Positions 6,378 through 12,114 of a stretch of 12,114 nt of DNA are shown one piece after another. Origin of the DNA: JAYZDB01 sp036338025 (GTDB lineage Bacteria > Planctomycetota > UBA1135 > UBA2386); NCBI GenBank assembly GCA_036338025.1, contig JAYZDB010000253.1, forward strand, positions 1-12,114, in the 5' to 3' direction. Position numbers and translations under genes: made by a program. The notes below the pieces were generated by a model. That model made no database searches, was not told the DNA's origin, and saw nothing but the letters and a program-made list of their open reading frames with translations. The stretch's first letter is position 1. Every line of letters starts with the position of its first letter.

Positions 6378-9300
6378 CGAACCACGTGGCAGGCGCAATT
6401 CGATCCAAACCGATGGGCAGCTCCCATGAACGGGAGTTTTGGTGCCTTGGTCTGTACTGGATAGATCTGTGCCATTGTCATCGCGTCAAACAAGCGGCCG
6501 TTCTTCATGACCATGGCGATGTCCTGACTCTTGCGGATGTCATCGAGTGGGTTGCTGTTCAAGATCACCAGATCCGCGAGTTTGCCGTCAGCCAGCGACC
6601 CGACATGGTCGTCGAACCCCAAGGCGCGCGCGGGGTTGATGGTCGCCGTCCGCAGGGCCTCATGATTGGACAGGCCGCCCTGATGGAAGTTCCATAGATC
6701 CCAATGAGCGCAGACCCCCTGCATTTGACCGTGGGCGCTCACCGACGCGATGACGCCGCGGCGCATCAACTTTGCCGCGCTCTTGGCCAGCGGAATGTGG
6801 TGCCATTCATCGTCAGGGAACTTGGTGCGTCGTCGACTGCGGGGATCGACCAGGCTGCGGGGTACGAAGTTCAACAAGCGCTGGTTCTTCCAGACCTCGG
6901 TCTTCTCGTACCAGTAGTTTTCGCCCCAGATGCCGCCGTAGCCGACCACCAGGGTCGGGTTGTAGGCGGTCTTGCTGGCGGCGAACAACTGCAGGACATC
7001 CTCGTAGAGGGGGGCGACCGGCAGGGCGTGTTCCAGCGTCGTGTGTCCGTCCAGGATCATCGAGAGGTTGTGGAAGAACATGCTGCCACCCTCCGGCACG
7101 ACCATCATGCCGAGGTCCGAGGCGGCGGCGATGACCTGTTGGCGCTGGTCCCGTCGCGGCTGGTTGTAGCTCTTGGCGCTGAAGGCGCCGAAGGCCTGCA
7201 ATCTGCGCAGGTGGGAGAGGGCGTCTTCCTTGCTGTTGATGACGGCTTTGAACTTGCTCTCTGCGCCGTACAGGATGGTGCCGGTGCTGAAGATGCGAGG
7301 GGCGAGCAAGCCACCGGTGTTGGACAGTTCAGAGGCCGCAAACGCCAACTTGGTGTCATGGCTGGGGTCGTGTGTGCAGGTGACACCGAAGGCCAGGTTG
7401 GCCAGGTACGACCAGTTGTTTTGCGGCATCATGCCGTCGGAACCCGACCGCATGTGTGCGTGTACATCGATGATGCCGGGGATGATCGTCTTGCCGCCGA
7501 GGTCGTGGATCTTGCTGCCAACCGGGGTTTGAAAGCGAGACATCGGACCCAAGGCCTTGATGCGGTTGCCGACCACCTGCAGGTAGCCGTTGTCGATCAC
7601 TGTCTCGCCCTCCATCGTGATCAGGCGCGCGTTGGTGAACACGATGTTGGATTTCGGCAAATCAGCGTTGGCCTCGAAGGTCAGGTCAAAGGTCTGGTTG
7701 GCCGGTAGCCCCTTGCCTTGGTGAGCAAACGCGGTGGCGACGTCGTTGGACTGCAGCGTGCCCGCCAGGTTGTGGTAGATCGTCTTGCCATCAGCGGCAA
7801 AGCTCAGGAACTCGCCAGCGTCCTTGGTCAACTTGACGGCCGCGAGGTCCTTGCGTTCGGCGCTGAGGTGGAGTTTGCCGCCGACCGCAGGCAACGGACT
7901 GAGGTAGACGTGAAACAGTTCTTCCCAGGCGATGGTCTGGCCATCGGGTGACAGGGCAATGTCCACTGCGCGACGCGAAGTCGCGATGACGCGTCGATCG
8001 TGACCGGTCATGTTGAGGCTTGAACAAGCGGTGTTCTCGCCCTCCGAGTCCAGCACCACGACGCGGTCTTGGGTGGGGTGGAAGCGCGGGCGGGAACCGC
8101 GCTTGGTGACGAACCGGTTGACGCCACCCATCATGTCGTAGAGGTAGATACCTGGCCGGGTGGTGAAGGCGTCTCCGCGGGTCGATCCTGACCCGAGGCG
8201 CCGGTACAGCACGCGCTCGCCTTCGAGGTCGAAGCTGGGCTCTGCGTAGTGTCCTGGCTTGTCGATCAGTGTGCGCCGCTCGCCAAACTCAAAGTCGTAG
8301 ACCATCAGGCGCCCACCTTTTTGATCATCCCAGGTCGTGTAGACCAACTGCTTGCCGTCGGCGGACAGGCAGGGGTAGTACTCGAGGTGCTGGTCCTGGG
8401 TCAGCCGTCGCGGTGGTTGGTTCGGCAAGTCCTTGACCCAGATATGCCCCAGGGCGTGGAAGTAGACCCGCTTCCGATCCGGGCTGACCTGCGGCCAGCG
8501 GATCACCCGCACCTTCTGTTTGGGATCGCCGATGTCAACCTGGTGGCGCAGGGCATTCCGAATGACGTGGTTGGCAGTGGCGAGGAAGGCGACGGTCTCG
8601 GCTTCTCGGGTGCGGAGATCGATGCGACGGATCTTGCCCTTCGCCCAGATCACGATCTTGTCGCCGCTGGGTTCCCACCCGAAGTTCGGATAGACGCCGA
8701 AGATCGACCAGGTCTCCTGGCCATCTTTGCTGAGTTCGGAGTAGATCGGAGTCTCGAAGCCGGTGTCGAGATCGCGGACCATCAGCGCCGTCTTGTCACG
8801 GATCCGGCGTACGAACGCGAGCTTCTTGCCGTTGGGTGAAATCTCGGGGCGCGCGCTACCGCCGTTGGATCGACAAAGAGAGAGCGTCTTGCCGGTGACC
8901 AGATCGAGGCGCAGAACCGCGTAGATCACACCGTTCGGATCCCGGTTGTATTCGAATGTTGATCCGGGGCTGACGTCGCGACTGAAGTACAGGTAACGCC
9001 CATCCGGAGATACCTCTGGTTCGCCGGTGTCGTGCTGGTCGCTGGTCTTCTTGGTGAGTTGGATCCCGCTGCCGCCGGCGATCGGGTACATCCAGAGTTC
9101 ACCCGCTCCGAGCGAGCGACGAGCGGTGAAGTGCTTGCGCCCGACGAGGTACTTGCCGTCCGGCGTCCAGCATGGGTTGTTCAGCAGGCGAAAGCTCTCC
9201 TTGGTGACCTGCTTCTTGTTGGATCCGTCGGCGTCCATGATCCACAGGTTGTCGCCGCCGCCGGCGTCGGAGGTGAACGCGATCTGCTTGCCGTCAGGGC

Positions 9301-9613
9301 TGTACCTGGGCTGCACGGTGTAGGCCGTGCCGGTCACCAAGGGCGTCGCCTCGCCTCCCTTAGACGGAATCGTGAAGATGTCCCCGAGGAGATCGAAGAC
9401 GATCGCCTTGCCGTCAGGCCGCACGTCGAGGTTCATCCAGGTGCCCTCTTCCAGGGTCAGCTCGACGTTCTCCTTCGGACCCAGCACCTGGTTGACATTC
9501 CAGGCAGGCGTTTGTTCGGAGGGCTTCTCATCTGTCGTTTGGGCGGACACGACGGGGCCGAGAAACAGCGCGAAACAGGCCCATACGGAGCGACGGTTCT
9601 TAGGAAGGGTCAT
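6374..9613 (-). CDS. Secreted PD40 beta-propeller / amidohydrolase fusion protein
   Basis: A large exported protein of about 1079 residues. The signal peptide ends near VSAQ (about residue 25). Residues about 45-640 hold TolB/PD40-type propeller repeats, marked by recurring SPDGK-like motifs near 105, 150, 202, 259, 377, 417 and 555. Residues about 655-1045 form an amidohydrolase domain. It begins IVFTNARLITMEGETVIDNG, has metal ligands H718-x-H720 (GIIDVHAH), K814 (SAKSYN), H857/H862 (HTTLEHALP) and H961 (SAHGQMQG), and ends with DGKLADLVILNSNPLDDI. Such fusions are often annotated as Tol-like amidohydrolases or imidazolonepropionase/prolidase relatives; the true substrate is unknown, perhaps a cyclic amide or peptide. 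The ATG at 9613 best fits the signal peptide; in-frame starts at 9628 and 9679 are alternatives. The stop overlaps the next gene (ATGA). The tail ends CACHVVR, an odd Cys/His cluster. Confidence 0.9.
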   Translation of the reverse strand: MTLPKNRRSVWACFALFLGPVVSAQTTDEKPSEQTPAWNVNQVLGPKENVELTLEEGTWMNLDVRPDGKAIVFDLLGDIFTIPSKGGEATPLVTGTAYTVQPRYSPDGKQIAFTSDAGGGDNLWIMDADGSNKKQVTKESFRLLNNPCWTPDGKYLVGRKHFTARRSLGAGELWMYPIAGGSGIQLTKKTSDQHDTGEPEVSPDGRYLYFSRDVSPGSTFEYNRDPNGVIYAVLRLDLVTGKTLSLCRSNGGSARPEISPNGKKLAFVRRIRDKTALMVRDLDTGFETPIYSELSKDGQETWSIFGVYPNFGWEPSGDKIVIWAKGKIRRIDLRTREAETVAFLATANHVIRNALRHQVDIGDPKQKVRVIRWPQVSPDRKRVYFHALGHIWVKDLPNQPPRRLTQDQHLEYYPCLSADGKQLVYTTWDDQKGGRLMVYDFEFGERRTLIDKPGHYAEPSFDLEGERVLYRRLGSGSTRGDAFTTRPGIYLYDMMGGVNRFVTKRGSRPRFHPTQDRVVVLDSEGENTACSSLNMTGHDRRVIATSRRAVDIALSPDGQTIAWEELFHVYLSPLPAVGGKLHLSAERKDLAAVKLTKDAGEFLSFAADGKTIYHNLAGTLQSNDVATAFAHQGKGLPANQTFDLTFEANADLPKSNIVFTNARLITMEGETVIDNGYLQVVGNRIKALGPMSRFQTPVGSKIHDLGGKTIIPGIIDVHAHMRSGSDGMMPQNNWSYLANLAFGVTCTHDPSHDTKLAFAASELSNTGGLLAPRIFSTGTILYGAESKFKAVINSKEDALSHLRRLQAFGAFSAKSYNQPRRDQRQQVIAAASDLGMMVVPEGGSMFFHNLSMILDGHTTLEHALPVAPLYEDVLQLFAASKTAYNPTLVVGYGGIWGENYWYEKTEVWKNQRLLNFVPRSLVDPRSRRRTKFPDDEWHHIPLAKSAAKLMRRGVIASVSAHGQMQGVCAHWDLWNFHQGGLSNHEALRTATINPARALGFDDHVGSLADGKLADLVILNSNPLDDIRKSQDIAMVMKNGRLFDAMTMAQIYPVQTKAPKLPFMGAAHRFGSNCACHVVR

Positions 9614-9659
9614 GGGGAGATTGTCCATTGGCTCGCGGTTGGTGCAACTCAATCTGGGT

Positions 9660-9705
9660 GATCGCGAGGTGGTTGGCACAAGGCTGGATCCTTCGACTCG
9701 CGATC
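9660..9705 (-). other. Perfect 9-bp inverted repeat between the SGNH and amidohydrolase genes
   Basis: GATCGCGAG (9660-9668) and CTCGCGATC (9697-9705) are exact reverse complements separated by 28 bases, within the 105-base gap 9614-9718. It could be an operator for the three-gene unit starting at 9613, or an end structure for the SGNH gene that stops at 9719. No T-run follows on the minus strand, so it is not a standard intrinsic terminator. No clear promoter hexamers were found in this gap. Confidence 0.4.
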
Positions 9706-9718
9706 GAGGCCGAAATTG

Positions 9719-10822
9719 CTACCGGAAGAGCGGAGCTACGGAGTCGGCAACCAACTGGTGGCCAGCTTCGTTCCAGTGAACATCGCCGTCGAGAAAGTAC
9801 TTCGCCCGAATGCTGGTATGCGATCGCTGGTCGATGAACTTCGGAAACAAGTCGGCAAATTGCGCTCCGTGCCGTTTGGCATAGTCGCGCCATGCGGTGA
9901 CCTGCAGGTTCTCGAGCAGGCGGTGCTGGATCTGCTGGGGCCAGGGATAGACCGCTACGGTGAGTTTGATCCCGGCTTTCTTGCACAGAGCGGCCAGCTT
10001 GTCCATGTTCTCGATCGCCAGGTCCAGACCGCGCTTGCCGTACTTGCCAAAGACCTCCTGCTTGATCGTCCACAGCGAAGCGGTCTCCTGAAACAAGGGG
10101 TCGGCCATCGTGGCCGGGTCCATCCCCACGAGGCAGGGGAAGAGGTCGGCATCCTGGTTGGTCGGGGCGTGGGCGGAGGAGATGGCAGGTTGCGTGAGTT
10201 TCGAAATCGTGTGGTACACGAAGGACCGCCGCTGTCCGAATTGCTTCAGTGTGAACCGGAATCGATTCATGCTACTGAACTCGGCCGGCTCGAATGCTTC
10301 GTACGAGATCTCGTTTTGGATGTCGGAGATGTCGATGAACACGGCCAGTTGATCAAACTTCAACTGCTCGACCTCGATCAGGTGCCTGGCCTTGAGGTAG
10401 TAGAGCTTTGGGCTGTAGCTGACCGCCGCTGCGTTGAGTACCTCGATGCCTTCGGATGCCAAGGCCTGCTCCAGGAGCCCCGCAAAAGTCTTCTCGTAGC
10501 GAACGCCAACTCCTTCGGTGAACGAATCCCCGAGGATCAGCAAGCGTCGCTTGCCAGGTTGGTTTGCGATCTGGCGAGGTGTGTGGTCGCGAAACCCGAG
10601 GGAGTTGGTGATCATCGCGACCCTGTGCTTGCCCCAGACCGTCGATTCGTCTCGATTGGGTAGCAGTCCGTGATGGTAGAAGGGGTGGGGGCAGCGAAAC
10701 CGGTTGTCCTGCGGGATCATCAGCCAGCCGAGCAGCAGGTCCAGCAACAGCCCAAAACCGACGACTACGACGGTGATTGCCGTTTTTGGGTGCCGCCGGA
10801 ACCAACGCTGGTGTTCGACCAT
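9719..10822 (-). CDS. Membrane-anchored SGNH/GDSL-family hydrolase
   Basis: A 367-residue protein with one N-terminal transmembrane helix (about 14-35, TAITVVVVGFGLLLDLLLGWL) preceded by basic residues, so the catalytic part should face the periplasm. The SGNH fold is marked by the nucleophile block LLILGDSFTEGVG (S100), an Asp/Asn-rich segment FIDISDIQNE (about 163-171) and the C-terminal catalytic block DGDVHWNEAGHQLVA (D347, H349). The D-x-H-W-N form is like that in AlgX/AlgJ-type acetyltransferase-like SGNH proteins rather than the D-x-x-H of classic GDSL lipases. The substrate, an ester on a polysaccharide, lipid or peptidoglycan, cannot be decided; no MBOAT partner is nearby. It lies 75 bases after the VWA gene and 105 bases before the amidohydrolase on the same strand. 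No clear ribosome site precedes the ATG at 10822. Confidence 0.87.
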   Translation of the reverse strand: MVEHQRWFRRHPKTAITVVVVGFGLLLDLLLGWLMIPQDNRFRCPHPFYHHGLLPNRDESTVWGKHRVAMITNSLGFRDHTPRQIANQPGKRRLLILGDSFTEGVGVRYEKTFAGLLEQALASEGIEVLNAAAVSYSPKLYYLKARHLIEVEQLKFDQLAVFIDISDIQNEISYEAFEPAEFSSMNRFRFTLKQFGQRRSFVYHTISKLTQPAISSAHAPTNQDADLFPCLVGMDPATMADPLFQETASLWTIKQEVFGKYGKRGLDLAIENMDKLAALCKKAGIKLTVAVYPWPQQIQHRLLENLQVTAWRDYAKRHGAQFADLFPKFIDQRSHTSIRAKYFLDGDVHWNEAGHQLVADSVAPLFR

Positions 10823-10867
10823 GGGTAGCCGTCACTGTATCGGTGCGCATGTGGTCATCAACAACCA

Positions 10868-10880
10868 GCTTGGGGCAAGC
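10868..10880 (-). terminator. Small hairpin after the VWA gene, possible weak terminator
   Basis: On the minus strand GCTTG-CCC-CAAGC forms a 5-bp stem with a 3-base loop, 18 bases past the VWA stop, followed by the moderately T-rich TGGTTGTTGATG. The stem is short and the T-run broken, so this is only a candidate. The rest of the gap 10823-10897 shows nothing else recognisable. Confidence 0.25.
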
Positions 10881-10897
10881 GCGAACCGGAAGCGCGA

Positions 10898-12114
10898 CTA
10901 TTTGAAGTTGCGTTCGATGTAGGTACGAAATCGCTTGGCCCGGCGGCTGCTTATGGGCTTGCAGGTTTCCGGGTCCACCGGCGGTTCGTCCAGGTGGATG
11001 GCTCGCTCCAAGATGAACGCGGCGGCGTGCCGCCCGGGGTTTGGCGTCGAGCTCTTGCGCGTCAATTCGACCAGTTCGATCAGGATGTCCTTATTGGGCT
11101 TGTGCAAGATTGCCTTGACCAGGTCGTGGGATATCATCGTCTTCTTGAATTCGCGGCGCAACTTCTTGACGTCGCGCTCTGTGACGACGCGCTTGCTCTC
11201 CTTCGAGTAGCGATCACGGCGGATTTCGGCGAGTTTGTAGACCTCTTGCAGGCTGCGCTTCTCCTTGCGACCGAAGGCGAGTGTCATGACAGCGCGCAGG
11301 ATCTCGCCTTCGTCCTCAAAAGTCAGCGCGTCGCCCTTGCCGTCCCTGGCGATGCGCCTGAAGGTCCGCGTGGCGTCCTTCGAGATCCTGTCCTCAGAGC
11401 TGGGCCTGGTCACGATGGCGTGCACGTGAGATCGTCCGTTGCGGGTAAAGGCTTTGACCATGCTGGATATCCGCCCTTCGTGCTTCTTGTGGGGTGGCGC
11501 GTCACCGATCAGGACGATGAGCCGACGGGCGGACTTGTTCCATTTTTGGGAGGTCGCCTGGCGTAGAGCCTGGTAGACGGCTTCTGGGATGTCACCGCCA
11601 CCGCCGGCGTAGACACCCTTGAGGAAGTTCATGGCGCGGTAGAAATCGCGGCTCAGTACTACATCACGGGTGAGGTATGCCTCGGTCTTGTCCTCGTCGC
11701 GGTAGGTGACGATGCCGATCCGGGCGTACGGCACCAATTCCTGCAGGACCGCGACCATCTTGGTGATGCGCTCCTTGGCTGCCGAGAGGACCGAACCCAT
11801 CGAGCCTGTGCTGTCGAACACGAACATGATCTCAAGGCCATTCCTGCGCAGAGATCCGATGGTCTTCTTGAAGGTTCCCGAAAGGCTGCCCTTGGCCTCC
11901 TTCAGGATGTCGCCGAGTCCGGTGCCTTTGATGTTGGTCAGCAGCTCGCTCATGTCGGTAGCGCCGGATTCGTAGATCGCAGCCTCTTCCTTGAAGATCT
12001 CGAGCTCTTCAGCCTCCAAGAGTTCTGTTTCCGTGAACTCAGTGTCCTCCATGACTTCTGTTTCTTCGACGGATTCGACTTCAGCGGTGTCCTCTTCGAC
12101 CTCGTCTTCGGCTT
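10898..12114 (-). CDS. Von Willebrand factor A domain protein with acidic N-terminus (partial)
   Basis: The frame is open through the window edge, so the start lies beyond 12114. An internal ATG at 12052 gives 384 residues but cuts an acidic stretch (about half Glu/Asp over some 45 residues, for example AEDEVEEDTAEVES) that continues upstream, so I treat the gene as 5'-partial. Numbered from that Met, the VWA domain spans about 73-260. The metal-site (MIDAS) motif is FVFDSTGSMG (D80, T82, S84), with VTYRDED near 116 and LIGDAPPH (D184). The third MIDAS position, usually a GGT-type loop, reads GGGGDIPEAV. The tail (about 265-384) is strongly basic and probably helical, of unknown role. No signal peptide or membrane helix is visible in the part present. 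VWA domains bind protein partners; the partner is unknown and no AAA+ ATPase neighbour is in the window. Confidence 0.88.
   Translation of the reverse strand, partial: AEDEVEEDTAEVESVEETEVMEDTEFTETELLEAEELEIFKEEAAIYESGATDMSELLTNIKGTGLGDILKEAKGSLSGTFKKTIGSLRRNGLEIMFVFDSTGSMGSVLSAAKERITKMVAVLQELVPYARIGIVTYRDEDKTEAYLTRDVVLSRDFYRAMNFLKGVYAGGGGDIPEAVYQALRQATSQKWNKSARRLIVLIGDAPPHKKHEGRISSMVKAFTRNGRSHVHAIVTRPSSEDRISKDATRTFRRIARDGKGDALTFEDEGEILRAVMTLAFGRKEKRSLQEVYKLAEIRRDRYSKESKRVVTERDVKKLRREFKKTMISHDLVKAILHKPNKDILIELVELTRKSSTPNPGRHAAAFILERAIHLDEPPVDPETCKPISSRRAKRFRTYIERNFK

Noticed and set aside
6704..7708. 334-residue open frame on the plus strand
   Set aside because: It lies opposite the conserved amidohydrolase domain; its product has no recognisable motif and looks like the GC-rich complement of the real gene.
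8249..8839. 196-residue open frame on the plus strand
   Set aside because: Shadow of the propeller repeats on the opposite strand.
9032..9661. 209-residue open frame on the plus strand
   Set aside because: It is antisense to the signal peptide and propeller region of the secreted amidohydrolase; no motif and no plausible start context.
9614..9718. A sigma-70-like promoter for the amidohydrolase unit
   Set aside because: A TTGCAC hexamer is present on the minus strand, but the base group 17 positions later does not resemble a -10 box.
9716..10663. 315-residue open frame on the plus strand
   Set aside because: It is antisense to the SGNH hydrolase, whose catalytic blocks and membrane helix are clear; the opposite frame shows no domain.
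10994..11566. 190-residue open frame on the plus strand
   Set aside because: Antisense to the VWA gene; no domain features.

Overview
This is a GC-rich bacterial window with ten tightly packed genes in two opposing blocks. I see no RNA genes, insertion sequences, CRISPR arrays or other mobile DNA. The gene mix is a YejE/OppC-type permease, a PD40-propeller amidohydrolase, a von Willebrand A (VWA) protein with a very acidic N-terminus, a membrane-anchored SGNH hydrolase, and few recognisable Shine-Dalgarno sites. It suggests a Gram-negative environmental bacterium, with Planctomycetota a plausible but unproven guess.

Plus strand (1-5089): the window opens inside a sensor histidine kinase. Its stop overlaps (ATGA) the start of a response regulator that has a REC domain and, instead of a DNA-binding domain, a C-terminal segment resembling a degenerate STAS domain. 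After a 134-base gap holding two hairpins comes a proline racemase-superfamily enzyme with both catalytic cysteines, most likely 4-hydroxyproline 2-epimerase. It is followed by an MpaA-like M14 zinc peptidase/amidase with a lipobox, then two ABC-transporter permeases (OppB/YejB-like and OppC/YejE-like, overlapping by 4 bases). Together these suggest uptake and processing of peptides, possibly cell-wall peptides. The substrate-binding protein and the ATPases are not in the window.

Minus strand (5071-12114), in transcription order: a VWA-domain protein whose N-terminus runs off the window; a one-helix membrane-anchored SGNH hydrolase; then a three-gene, stop/start-overlapping unit. That unit is a secreted PD40-propeller/amidohydrolase fusion of about 1079 residues, a freestanding archaeal-type threonyl-tRNA synthetase editing domain (138 residues), and a cytoplasmic calcineurin-like metallophosphoesterase. 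The metallophosphoesterase converges on the permease operon, and the two coding regions overlap by 19 bases.

The most unusual item is the freestanding ThrRS-editing-domain protein. It keeps the fold signatures and the active-site His, but three other catalytic-pocket positions known from the archaeal domain (Tyr, Lys, Glu) are replaced. It is translationally coupled to a metallophosphoesterase, so it may represent a repurposed or undescribed activity. No gap between genes exceeds 134 bases.
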